In this document: in pieces, positions 44,761 to 52,858 of the stretch
How positions within the stretch are numbered: position 1 is the first letter of the stretch
How the letters are laid out: every line of letters starts with the position of its first letter
NCBI RefSeq assembly: GCF_000760695.4
Contig: NZ_JHEG04000001.1
Location: 737,525-801,524 of the forward strand
Origin: Tolypothrix bouteillei VB521301
GTDB lineage: Bacteria > Cyanobacteriota > Cyanobacteriia > Cyanobacteriales > Nostocaceae
Direction: 5' to 3'
Length of the DNA stretch: 64,000 nucleotides
Notes under the pieces: generated by a model
Told to the model about the DNA's origin: nothing
Database searches by the model: none
The model's input: the letters and a program-made list of their open reading frames with translations, nothing else
Made by a program: the position numbers and the translations under genes

Positions 44761-46017
44761 TTAGCCGACAGCATCTAATTCAGAATCTATTAAGCTTTTC
44801 GTTGCTCCCCGAACATCACTACCCATTTCAACCGCCAGAGCTAATCCTAAAAGGGTGATTTCAGGAGGAAACTTTTGAGTATCGCTGAGATTCATTGTTA
44901 GAAAAGGACAACAGAATAAAGCTAACTTTAAATACTGCTTCCAATGTGGATTCAGCCATTCTCTAGATTTCAATTCTTTAATTAAAGGAGCAAGAACTCG
45001 TTGAATTTTTGAGTGTAATAAAGCTAGCTTAACTTCTGTAGGGGCAAAGTTGTGGTTTACAATAATAGTATCGTCTTTAATTTCTAAACCAATAGAAAGT
45101 GTTTTGGCAACTTCATGAGGAAAATACATCCAAGTTGCAAACACATTATGAAACAGTGGTTTTGTTAAATCAAGAAAGGGCGAGTGACGACCTGCAAAAG
45201 CGGGATCGAAGTAGATTAAGGCAGAATTGTCTCGATCGACAAATACATTACCATTATGAGCATCTCCATGCCCGACTATAGATGGAGTTTCGCTTTTAGA
45301 TGGGTCTAAAACCTCGATAGCTTGCTCTACAAGACTACCAAGAGTCTCTTTGAATTCCACTCCATTAACAATCCATTTCATTTTTGCCAGTGAAGAAAAA
45401 TGAATTGTATGTCCGGGCAAAATAATATCTGTATTTTCGTAGAAAGTAGCAAAGCGTCCGCCAGTCAGTCTGTGAGAAAACAGTTGGTGAATTGGTGCTT
45501 TTTCATGTTGCTCTGCTGTTAAAATCTGGAGTGTTTCTAAATAAATCTTCCAGAGATTGTCATCAGATTTTTGTTGCAGGGAAACAATAAAATCTGCATT
45601 TTGTTGGTTATCCAGTTCTAATTTGCGAATTGTATCAAATAGGGATGGATATTCAACATATTCATAAATTAGAAGTTGCTTTCCCCATTCATTAGAACTA
45701 AATATAGGTTGAATAACTGGATAACCTGCTTCTGCTAAAATTGTCGAGTTATAGTACTCGTTGATGATACTTTTTGGCTCTACATGGGTTTTAAAAAATA
45801 GCTTTCTTCCATCATCTGTTAGTAAAAATCCATTGAGAGAATTGAGCGACACAGCTAATGGTCGGATTGTCACTTCAATGATTTTAAAAGGCAGAATAGC
45901 ATTAAGGAATTCTTGCATTAATGCGTTTGCAGCCTTAACATCAGAAAATTGGAGAGATTGAATATACTGCAAATCTTTGTCTGACAAATTTTCCTCCTTA
46001 AAATGCGAAAACCCCAA
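44761..46017 (-). CDS. Phosphotransferase, APH/choline-kinase fold
   Basis: 418 residues. Lysine K76 in RKLFFKTHVE is the ATP-binding residue. HGDAHNGN at 250-257 is the Brenner motif with catalytic aspartate, and IYFDPAFAGRHSPFLD (D271) replaces the DFG metal site. The C-terminal ~120 residues are helical. Known relatives phosphorylate small alcohols or aminoglycosides; a resistance function is not suggested by context. In the cluster it could activate the substrate that is later transaminated and dephosphorylated. The N-terminus (MGFSHFKEENLSDKDLQYIQ) may start further inside. Confidence 0.8.
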   Translation of the reverse strand: MGFSHFKEENLSDKDLQYIQSLQFSDVKAANALMQEFLNAILPFKIIEVTIRPLAVSLNSLNGFLLTDDGRKLFFKTHVEPKSIINEYYNSTILAEAGYPVIQPIFSSNEWGKQLLIYEYVEYPSLFDTIRKLELDNQQNADFIVSLQQKSDDNLWKIYLETLQILTAEQHEKAPIHQLFSHRLTGGRFATFYENTDIILPGHTIHFSSLAKMKWIVNGVEFKETLGSLVEQAIEVLDPSKSETPSIVGHGDAHNGNVFVDRDNSALIYFDPAFAGRHSPFLDLTKPLFHNVFATWMYFPHEVAKTLSIGLEIKDDTIIVNHNFAPTEVKLALLHSKIQRVLAPLIKELKSREWLNPHWKQYLKLALFCCPFLTMNLSDTQKFPPEITLLGLALAVEMGSDVRGATKSLIDSELDAVG

Positions 46018-46080
46018 CCCCCTGTCCCATTGAGGGGCTTTTCCCGGTCAGATCTGCCTTCCGTCTTGATGCTAACACGC

Positions 46081-46124
46081 GAGGCGGAGCCTCGAAGAAT
46101 GCATTCCCAGGTAGAACCTGGGAA
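46081..46124. repeat. Two adjacent small palindromes (dispersed repeat)
   Basis: GAGGC/GCCTC (46081-46093) followed by TTCCCAG/CTGGGAA (46104-46124). This pair occurs between genes in many filamentous cyanobacteria. It lies between the HisD-like and kinase genes without a clear terminator T run. Confidence 0.6.
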
Positions 46125-46188
46125 CGAGTTGATGAGTGAATGAATTGAGGACACGGGAACCAGTTGATGAATTCCTCTTCCCTAACCC

Positions 46189-47517
46189 CTAATCTAATAA
46201 CCCTTCTCTTTCTTGAATTGCCATAGCATGGGCTGCAAAACCTTCGTAGGTTGCGAGTGTTTGAGTTGTCTGTTTCAGTTTGGCATAGCCTTCTGGAGTA
46301 AGATAGCCTATTCCCGCCCGCTTGAGGAAGTCAAAGACTGATACAGCTGAATACGATCGCGCAAAGCCTCCTGTTGGAAGAATAGCATTGACTCCCAAGC
46401 AATAGTTACTTACAGGTATTGGCGTGTAAGGACCGAGTAAGATTTCTCCTGCGTTCTTTATCTTTCCCAGTACGCTGAAAGGTTCTTTAACTAAAACCTC
46501 CAAATGTTCTGGAGCATACTCGTTGACAAATTCCAGTGATTCTTCTAAGCTGCGCGTGAGTAAAATGCCACCATAAGAAGAAAGACCTTTCTCGCAAAAC
46601 TCTTGTCTCCATTGGGGAAGTTTAGTTAAATACTCACTGACATACTTAGCAGCTTTAAGAGCCAGGGATTCATCATGGGTAACGAGCAATGCAGCCGATT
46701 CCGGACCGTGTTCTGCTTCAACTAACAGATCGAGGGCTGCAATTTGAGGGTCTGTGTGTTCGTCCGCTAAGATAATGGACTCACTTGGTCCGGCTGGTAG
46801 CCCCACATCCACCGTTCCGTACAAAATTCTCTTAGCCGCAGAACCATAGACATTGCATGGACCTGTAATTTTGTCAACTTTGGGGACTATTCCCGTACCC
46901 AAAGCCATGGCTGCGATCGCTTGTATTCCACCGAGCCTGTATACGTCTTTCACTCCTGCCATTTCTGCAGCGACAAGAGATGCAGGTTCTACCTTGCCAT
47001 TTTTGTCTGGTGGGGTACATACAATGATTTTGCTCACACCAGCCACTTTTGCTGGTATTGTTAACATGAGCATCACGGATGGAAAAGCGCCTTTTCCTCG
47101 TGGAACGTACAGCCCCGCACTTGCGATCGGCGTTACTTTTTCACCTGCGAAAATTCCGCTGTCAATTTCTGCAAGTTGAATTTCTTCAGGCATTTGTCTT
47201 TCATGGACTTCTTTTATATTGACAAATGCCTGATGGAGGGCTGACTTGATTTCAGGTTCAATGGATTCGCGAGCTTCTGCAAACTCTTGTTCGCTGACTT
47301 TCAGGTTTTCCAGTTCTGCCCCTGCATAGTCAAATTTTCTCACGTATTCAATTAAGGCTGCATCGCCACGCTGTCTAATTTGGTCGATAACCTCTTTTGC
47401 AATGGAGAGGGCTTGTTCGATGTTTAACTCAGCTCGTCTCTTCAATGCAGAGAGATCTTGAGATGTCATTTCTGCTAATCTGAGAATTCTAACCACTAGA
47501 TGCCTGCCCTCACTCAT
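46189..47517 (-). CDS. HisD-like dehydrogenase (histidinol dehydrogenase family, divergent)
   Basis: 442 residues covering the whole HisD fold: GLYVPRGKGAFPSVMLMLTI, RLGGIQAIAAMALGTGIVPK, DKITGPCNVYGSAAKR and LPAGPSESIILADE. The catalytic pair E337-H338 (EYAPEHLEV) and H430 are kept. Compared with E. coli HisD, the zinc ligand Q259 is glutamate (E267), the ligand D360 is asparagine (N371) and the substrate-contact histidine of NHVLPT is alanine (N376-A377). This is the pattern of HisD paralogues that oxidise other alcohols. It heads the minus-strand unit and is 171 bp from the kinase gene. I therefore do not call it hisD. Confidence 0.85.
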   Translation of the reverse strand: MSEGRHLVVRILRLAEMTSQDLSALKRRAELNIEQALSIAKEVIDQIRQRGDAALIEYVRKFDYAGAELENLKVSEQEFAEARESIEPEIKSALHQAFVNIKEVHERQMPEEIQLAEIDSGIFAGEKVTPIASAGLYVPRGKGAFPSVMLMLTIPAKVAGVSKIIVCTPPDKNGKVEPASLVAAEMAGVKDVYRLGGIQAIAAMALGTGIVPKVDKITGPCNVYGSAAKRILYGTVDVGLPAGPSESIILADEHTDPQIAALDLLVEAEHGPESAALLVTHDESLALKAAKYVSEYLTKLPQWRQEFCEKGLSSYGGILLTRSLEESLEFVNEYAPEHLEVLVKEPFSVLGKIKNAGEILLGPYTPIPVSNYCLGVNAILPTGGFARSYSAVSVFDFLKRAGIGYLTPEGYAKLKQTTQTLATYEGFAAHAMAIQEREGLLD

Positions 47518-47781
47518 TTCTTATAAAGTTAATTTTAGTTGCCTGAAAAAAGGGAATTTTATCATATTACCAGAAGAAAGCGCCCAGGGCAGATGGCAGA
47601 GGTCAGAAGGAAAGATGGTCAATTTTAATACAAAAGCAAGATATCTGTACCATCGTCTCAAACGGTGTAGCTCCCACCGCGTGCTTTTGGTAAGCTCGGG
47701 TCTAGCCAGATAAATCAAATTAGGATTGCTATATAAGAAAATTAACATTGACATCTCTTTTATTTCGATTATTCTAGAAAT
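47518..47781. promoter_or_regulatory. Divergent promoter between HisD-like unit and ArsR-Clp gene
   Basis: 264 bp with no gene. It must serve both directions. The ArsR-type protein encoded to the right may bind here; the stretch TTATTTCGATTATTCTAGAAAT just before its start is AT-rich and weakly symmetric. That site is a guess. Confidence 0.35.
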
Positions 47782-48657
47782 ATGGCTAATGAAGAAACGG
47801 CTCGCTATGCAGATATGTTTGCTGCTCTGGGGTCGGAACCACGGCTTGAAATTATGCGACTGCTGTTTGCAGCCGATCTGCAAGGGATGACAGTGGGAGA
47901 GATTCAGGAAAAGCTCAAAATCCCGAACTCCACCCTATCGCACCACTTGGAGAAGTTGCGAAACGAGGGGTTAGTCAATAGCCGAAAAGATAGGCAATTT
48001 CTCTGGTACTCAGCAAACGCTGAGACAATGGAGGATTTGCTTGCTTTTTTAACCACGGGGAAAACAAGAAGCGATCGCTTGGAGATTTTTGGCGATCGTG
48101 CTCCTCAAGCGACTCACAAGACACCTACAGAGGAAGGATTTATGTTTGAAAGATTTTTTGAGGCTATCTTTCAAAAACTGTTTGGATTGATGTCTGAAAG
48201 ATTCCGCCTTCCAGGATATGAAAGATTTACCCAAAAAGCGGTCGATGCCATATTTTTCGCGCAAAATGAATCTCGCCGCTTGGGGCATGAGTTTATTGGG
48301 ACAGAACAAATTTTAGTAGGATTGATTGGCGGAGGGAGTGGAATAGCATCAGAAATTCTCACCTCTGTGGGGGTAAGCTTGGAAAAAGCACAGATTGAAG
48401 TGGAAAAAATTATAGGTCGGGGCAAAGGTAACACGCCTTTAGATATTCCCTACACACCCAGAGCCAAGCGAGTCTTAGAACTCTCGGTAGAAGAATCTCA
48501 ACAACTCGGTGTTAACTACATTGGGACAGAACATTTATTGTTAGGGATTCTTCGTGAAGGTGCGGGAGGTACAGGAGGAGCCGCAATGAAAGTGCTGCGA
48601 AACCTGGGAATAGACTTAGATGCTCTTGAACAAAGGCTGCGAAGTGCTTTGAGTTAA
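47782..48657 (+). CDS. ArsR-type HTH fused to Clp N-terminal double repeat
   Basis: 291 residues in one frame. Residues 1-90: winged helix of ArsR type ([40 protein letters not shown]; recognition helix near 47-62) without the cysteine metal motif. Residues 91-140: linker with a second hydrophobic start ([10 protein letters not shown]). Residues 146-291: two Clp-N repeats, close to those of ClpC ([80 protein letters not shown]). There is no AAA+ domain. It may be a regulator handed to or controlled by the Clp protease system. Divergent from the HisD-like gene. Confidence 0.85.
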   Translation: MANEETARYADMFAALGSEPRLEIMRLLFAADLQGMTVGEIQEKLKIPNSTLSHHLEKLRNEGLVNSRKDRQFLWYSANAETMEDLLAFLTTGKTRSDRLEIFGDRAPQATHKTPTEEGFMFERFFEAIFQKLFGLMSERFRLPGYERFTQKAVDAIFFAQNESRRLGHEFIGTEQILVGLIGGGSGIASEILTSVGVSLEKAQIEVEKIIGRGKGNTPLDIPYTPRAKRVLELSVEESQQLGVNYIGTEHLLLGILREGAGGTGGAAMKVLRNLGIDLDALEQRLRSALS

Positions 48658-48961
48658 ATTTGCCCTTGGCAATAACCTATCAAATTCCCAGCAAGAACGT
48701 GCAAGACTAAATTTCTTTGTACTCTCTATGCTAAAAGACGATTTCGTTGTTATGGTTACATAGACGCAGAACTTACGTAACCTTAACGATATTTTGGGGG
48801 TTCACATTTTGTTGATTCCCCCAACCCGCTGAAGGTTATGGGTAAGTCCTGAGTGAAAAAGGCAGAGGGCATATACATAGCTACCATCTGCCCTTGAAAT
48901 AGCTGTCTTGTTAAGAACATTGCCAGTCATAAAAATTGCTAAGTTAGAGGGGAAATATTTC
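48658..48961. other. Spacer holding a small MITE-like element
   Basis: 304 bp. The only structure is the repeat at 48771-48848, described separately. The last 60 bp are upstream sequence of the catalase-like gene. Confidence 0.4.
48771..48848. repeat. MITE-like repeat, related to 57301-57537
   Basis: ACTTACGTAACCTT at the left faces AAGGTTATGGGTAAGT at the right, an imperfect terminal inverted repeat of about 14 bp. The inside (ACGATATTTTGGGGGTTCAC ... GATTCCC) matches the left part of the larger element at 57301. Confidence 0.6.
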
Positions 48962-49984
48962 GTGAGCATTTCAAATATATCTGCTGCCGAACAAACAGAA
49001 ATGGTCGATGCAGTTTTAGCAACCAGTTTTCAAGCACAACAACAAACTGGTCCCGACCGACGACAAATACATGCAAAAAGTCATGGCTTAGTATGGGGTG
49101 AATTCATTATTGAGCCAAATTTACCGGAAGCATTACGTGTAGGGCTATTTAAAACACCTCAAACTTATCCTGCATGGATTCGGTTTTCTAGTGGGGGTTC
49201 GCCTGAAAAACGAGGAAAATTTCGTTCCGATCGCGACCCCGATGGACGCGGTTTTGCTATCAAAGTTCTGAATGTTGCTGGTAACAAAGTTTTGAGTGAT
49301 GAAGAAAATACCCAAGACTTTACACTCAATAACTGGCCTACGTTCTTTGTCAATGATATTCAGGGTTATTCAGATCTTTTTCATGCTGGTAGCGGAGAAC
49401 TGCCACCGGAAAGGATGCAAGAATTACAATTATCTTATGGTATTATACAACGACTTGGTAGCCAAAAAGTTGGCAATCCCCTGTTAATTCAATATTGGAG
49501 TATGGCAGCATTTCGGTTTGGCGATCGCGTTGTCAAAATGACGGTGAAACCCCAGCAACCCGAAATTTCACCAGAGACATTGCCAGAGTCAGAAAATTAC
49601 CTGCGGGAAGCAATAGTTGAATATTTGACTGAAAAAGGAAAAGATGCTTATTTCGACTTTATGATTCAGTTCTATGTGGATGATGACAAGACACCCATCG
49701 AACAGCTAACGCAGGAATGGAAAGAAGAAGATTCACCATTTATTAAAGTCGCAACAGTACGAATTCCCGCACAGAAATTTAATTTTGATGAACGCCAACG
49801 TCTTGATGAAGGTATGTTTTTTACACCTTGGCATACTTTAAGCGAACATGAGCCCGTAGGAAGCTTGAATGTAGCCCGTAAAAAAATCTACGAAGAACTG
49901 GCAAACTATCGTCGAGAAAATATTGCCAAACGCCTGCGGGAACCTCAGCCCCATACAGATGTTCGAGATGAACCAGCTAATTAA
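48962..49984 (+). CDS. Catalase-family heme protein
   Basis: 340 residues from a GTG at 48962 preceded by GAGGGG; a TTG frame 54 bases longer exists. RRQIHAKSHGLVWGEFIIEP contains the active-site histidine of the catalase fold, YPAWIRFSSGGSPEK and DRDPDGRGFAIKVLNV the heme-pocket strands, QDFTLNNWPTFFVND the distal asparagine region, and LNVARKKIYEELANYRREN the proximal heme tyrosine. It is shorter than monofunctional catalases (about 480 residues), matching the catalase-like/allene-oxide-synthase group. Activity could be peroxide or fatty-acid-hydroperoxide directed. Confidence 0.85.
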   Translation: MSISNISAAEQTEMVDAVLATSFQAQQQTGPDRRQIHAKSHGLVWGEFIIEPNLPEALRVGLFKTPQTYPAWIRFSSGGSPEKRGKFRSDRDPDGRGFAIKVLNVAGNKVLSDEENTQDFTLNNWPTFFVNDIQGYSDLFHAGSGELPPERMQELQLSYGIIQRLGSQKVGNPLLIQYWSMAAFRFGDRVVKMTVKPQQPEISPETLPESENYLREAIVEYLTEKGKDAYFDFMIQFYVDDDKTPIEQLTQEWKEEDSPFIKVATVRIPAQKFNFDERQRLDEGMFFTPWHTLSEHEPVGSLNVARKKIYEELANYRRENIAKRLREPQPHTDVRDEPAN

Positions 49985-50371
49985 CAAAGTGTAAAATTTT
50001 TGTATTCTGCTTGTAGTTGCGCTGTAAAAATAGCGCAACTGCAAACTATAAGTAAATTTTAACATGAATGCGATCGGATTCATGTTGATTGACTCTTGGA
50101 ATTCAATAAGAGCGATAAATAATCTTATCCAGAACTTCGATAAGTCCCGATCGTGATAATAAAATTTGATAGTCAATTAATACCTTTGCCAATTTCTCAA
50201 AAGCCCTACAGACTGGAAGTCTGTGGCTATACAAACAAAGCCCACCTGCGTGGGCTTTGGGGTCCCCACGAAGTGGGGTTGGGGGGAAACCCCCCTCCGG
50301 GTTCACCAGTCCCCAGGGCGCGGGAAATGCATTTTTAGGCTTAACCGACAAGTATTGGACTCCATCTGTAC
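49985..50371. other. 387-bp spacer with two hairpins and a dispersed repeat
   Basis: AGTTGCGCT/AGCGCAACT (50015-50040) is a 9-bp perfect stem just after the catalase-like stop, a probable terminator. AACATGAAT/ATTCATGTT (50061-50086) is a second stem. From 50208 to 50330 there is a GC-rich repeat block. No gene. Confidence 0.5.
50208..50330. repeat. Dispersed GC-rich repeat
   Basis: Includes GGCTATACAAACAAAGCCC, AGCCCACCTGCGTGGGCTT (an inverted repeat) and CCAGTCCCCAGGGCGCGGG. The first part recurs at about 60652-60690, and the last is the inverse of the block at 27770-27935. Confidence 0.65.
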
Positions 50372-50950
50372 TTATGACTCTGCAAGAAACTTGTAGATCT
50401 CACGCTTTACCTGAACAAGCAGATCGCGTACTCGATTGGCTTGCTCTAAATTGCCATTGCGTGCAATGTGTGTCACAGCATCATTCAACTCTGTTAAAGT
50501 ACGCCGCAACTCAACTAATTCAGAAGGCTTGCTTTCCATAAAACTGTCATGAGCGTTTCTTGAATCAGCCTGCTCTTTGCGATCGCTCAACAATCGTCTA
50601 CCACTCTCGGTGATTGTGTAGACACGTTTACCATCGACTTGCTCGCTAGTCAAATAACCGCCTTCTTCCAACATCTGAAGCGTTGGATAGACAGAGCCAG
50701 GACTGAGACGGCGAAAGCCTCCCCGACGGGTTTCTAGCTCTTTAATCAATTCATAACCATGCTGGGCACGCTCAGACAGAAGCCCAAGCAGCATAAATTT
50801 GATGTCACCGCGACGGGTGCGAGGCTCATTTCCCCAATCACTACTAGACGAACCTCTGTGTCCGTGTCGCGCACTCATGAAAAATTCATTGCCAAATTCA
50901 ACTCCTGCATGGACTGGTACGGGAAAACGTGGATGAAATTGTCTGAACAT
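50372..50950 (-). CDS. PadR-family transcriptional regulator
   Basis: 192 residues. The winged helix at about 45-120 has DIKFMLLGLLSERAQHGYEL, FRRLSPGSVYPTLQMLEEGG and VDGKRVYTITESGRRLL, the PadR core. The C-terminal helix (LRRTLTELNDAVTHI) serves dimerisation. The N-terminal 40 residues are glycine/serine rich. A double CGATATATCG palindrome lies 33 bp upstream (50983-51025), probably its operator. Ligand unknown. Confidence 0.9.
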   Translation of the reverse strand: MFRQFHPRFPVPVHAGVEFGNEFFMSARHGHRGSSSSDWGNEPRTRRGDIKFMLLGLLSERAQHGYELIKELETRRGGFRRLSPGSVYPTLQMLEEGGYLTSEQVDGKRVYTITESGRRLLSDRKEQADSRNAHDSFMESKPSELVELRRTLTELNDAVTHIARNGNLEQANRVRDLLVQVKREIYKFLAES

Positions 50951-50982
50951 ATATAATTTCTTGGTTTTGTTAATGTATCACG

Positions 50983-51025
50983 ATATATCGCTATCATTAT
51001 ATCTAATATATTGCGATATATCGGA
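50983..51025. promoter_or_regulatory. Probable PadR operator: twin CGATATATCG palindromes
   Basis: CGATATATCGC at 50983-50993 and GCGATATATCG at 51015-51025 are each palindromic and also face each other, 33 bp between starts (three helix turns), in front of the padR-type gene. Confidence 0.65.
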
Positions 51026-51095
51026 TTTGTCAACTTTAAATTCTAAATACTTGGTCAGATGTCAATTGTCCGCAAACAAGCAGTGTTTGGCAGTT

Positions 51096-51281
51096 GTTTC
51101 AATCCCTAGAAGGGAGTCGTATAAGTTGCAACTTTAGCCCTGAGTATGGTTTCACGTCACATCTTCCTTATGTTTCAATCCCTAGGAGGGAGTCGTATAA
51201 GTTGCAACACCAGTTGAGATACTGACAATGCAGCAAATCAACGCGTTTCAATCCCTAGGAGGGAGTCGTATAAGTTGCAAC
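51096..51281 (-). CRISPR. CRISPR array 1: 3 repeats, leaderless relic
   Basis: 37-bp repeats at 51096-51132, 51172-51208 and 51245-51281 with spacers of 39 and 36 bp. Core on the plus strand is GTTTCAATCCCTAGAAGGGA...AAGTTGCAAC; copies 2 and 3 have CTAGGAGGG. Directly after the third repeat, where a leader should be, sits a gene fragment (51289-51392). Confidence 0.9.
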
Positions 51282-51288
51282 TCAAGCA

Positions 51289-51392
51289 TTGGGCGCGTCC
51301 AAAGGACAACCAAAGCACTCACTCCCATAGTAATGGCTGCAAAAAAAGACATTGCACAGTGCAATTTCGCGCATGGGGAAGTGCCTATCAAT
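51289..51392 (-). pseudogene. Chimeric fragment of two genes found at 54.8-55.6 kb
   Basis: 51289-51364 matches 54892-54967 (about 90 percent by eye), part of the small membrane-protein gene. 51367-51392 is identical over 26 bp to 55604-55629 inside the purine-type permease gene. On the minus strand it reads RLIGTSPCA then LHCAMSFFAAITMGVSALVV. The two neighbours have been joined by an internal deletion. Confidence 0.75.
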
Positions 51393-51460
51393 CGGTAGTC
51401 GAACAGAGCTTGGCGAAAGAACAGCGAACTTATAACAGCAGACAACTTTGTCAGAAATTA

Positions 51461-51916
51461 TTAGACACAGTTAAGGTGCAGATTTTTGAGTTCAGCTAGT
51501 AAGACAGCATGATTGCAACAACTAAAAAACTCTGCATCCAAATGCTCAATTAGTGGCAGTGCTTGTTCGAGGATTGTTTGGCCAGAATTTGTTAGCATTA
51601 GCATCTTTGCTCGTGTATCTGTCGGATGAGGAGAGCGTGTTACCAACCCTTTAACTTCCAATCTTCGCGCCACTTGAGAAATTTGCATCACATCAATTTT
51701 ACAGAATTCTGCCAGTTGCACCTGAGTCAGCAAATCATCTTTACTTGTGAGCCAACCAATCCCAACTAACACAACAAACTGTAGATGAGTGATGTCAAGT
51801 TCTGCCAGAACTGCATCAACTCGACGTTGCCACAAATGGGTGACTTGCCAAAGCAGATACCCTGCGCTTTCTGATGGCATGGTAAAACGTGAAACTTTTG
51901 CCCAGTCAATAGTCAT
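51461..51916 (-). CDS. MarR-family transcriptional regulator
   Basis: 151 residues from the ATG at 51916, whose first bases overlap the stop of the EVE gene (ATGA). Winged helix: LQFVVLVGIGWLTSKDDLLT, QLAEFCKIDVMQISQVARRL, EVKGLVTRSPHPTDTRAKML, the MarR pattern with the DxR wing (PTDTRAK). The C-terminal helices dimerise. Coupled to the EVE-domain gene. Ligand unknown. Confidence 0.9.
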   Translation of the reverse strand: MTIDWAKVSRFTMPSESAGYLLWQVTHLWQRRVDAVLAELDITHLQFVVLVGIGWLTSKDDLLTQVQLAEFCKIDVMQISQVARRLEVKGLVTRSPHPTDTRAKMLMLTNSGQTILEQALPLIEHLDAEFFSCCNHAVLLAELKNLHLNCV

Positions 51917-52350
51917 AGAGTACAACCGGAAGCATTCATCGCTGTTGCAATTCGCCGAAAATCTGTGAGGCAGATTTCAAACAACCCCAATCGAAAGATA
52001 TATCCCCAAGATTTCTTGTTTTTAGTGAAAGACAGATCATCGAGCAATGGTCGAATCAATGCTTCCTCTGCTGCTATGAATCTCACATCACGGCGATAAG
52101 GAACAAAACCATTGCCCATGTCACAAAGATACGGCTCTTGTTCCAGAATCTGCCCGATTGCCGTAAACGCTTGTACCACATCTGTGCTTCCCATTTCACT
52201 ATGAGGAGAATAGTAAATAATCCAATCACCAACAGCAAGTCGCTTAAGCGGATTGGCTTTGCCATGACAAAGTTGACAAAAGCCTCCTTCTACACCCTTA
52301 ATAACGCGATCTTTTGAGCCCACACCAATCCAGTACCGAGTTTTATTCAT
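51913..52350 (-). CDS. EVE-domain protein (UPF0310 type)
   Basis: 145 residues. RYWIGVGSKDRVIKGVEGGF, LAVGDWIIYYSPHS and FTAIGQILEQEPYL are the EVE/PUA-like fold blocks that bind modified bases in DNA or RNA. CQLCHGK gives a CxxC. Proteins of this family are often associated with restriction or modified-base sensing. Its stop overlaps the MarR start, so the two are one unit. Located between CRISPR arrays 1 and 2. Confidence 0.85.
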   Translation of the reverse strand: MNKTRYWIGVGSKDRVIKGVEGGFCQLCHGKANPLKRLAVGDWIIYYSPHSEMGSTDVVQAFTAIGQILEQEPYLCDMGNGFVPYRRDVRFIAAEEALIRPLLDDLSFTKNKKSWGYIFRLGLFEICLTDFRRIATAMNASGCTL

Positions 52351-52858
52351 GACTGATGCCTGTAATCAACTAAACAGTAGGAGTCGGCAAGATGTAAATT
52401 CATTGAGCACAACTATGGCGGCGGGTTAAAAGACTAACGCTGCCTATATAGTAAATACATTTATTATATATATATTTACTATAGCCTGATTTTCGAGATA
52501 TTCAAGAAGTCCACGAAAGCTTTTACCTTTGGTTTGATTGCCAATCATTTTTACTCCCACTCTCATTATCTTCATCGTCAATGTTCGACCAGGACGGGGC
52601 ACATTCCACAATCCTTTCAAACCATGCTGTTGCCATCTGTGTATTGTGGTACGTACCTTACCAGTAGTCTAATTGAAGTAGGATGATAATTCTTTGACTT
52701 TCCATCCCCTTGAAGACAGTCTTAGGAGTTCTGCTCTATATGATTGTGATTTGTGGTACGCAATCGCCTCGTTTTAATTCCAGCAATTTTTGGTCTTCGC
52801 TACGTGTTAAAAATATTCTTACTGGAATGCTTGCTGCGACTGAATCAGGTAGAATTCC
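52351..52858. other. 508-bp spacer with an IS630-type remnant
   Basis: 52440-52490 is AT-rich (TATATATATATTTACTA) and is the promoter side of the EVE/MarR unit. 52530-52680 holds a transposase remnant. 52690-52858 is plain sequence up to the leader-distal end of array 2. Confidence 0.45.
52540..52662 (-). pseudogene. IS630-type transposase fragment (HTH part)
   Basis: On the minus strand one frame reads VRTTIHRWQQHGLKGLWNVP then RPGRTLTMKIM, the W..GL.GL...PRPGR block of IS630 transposase helix-turn-helix regions. Stops lie directly upstream and the catalytic DDE part is absent. Confidence 0.6.

Noticed and set aside
44761..46017. Aminoglycoside resistance gene
   Set aside because: Only the APH fold is shared. 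Position in a metabolic cluster and lack of resistance-gene features argue against it.
42514..47517. Normal histidine biosynthesis operon
   Set aside because: No other his genes, a kinase in the middle, and HisD zinc-ligand positions altered.
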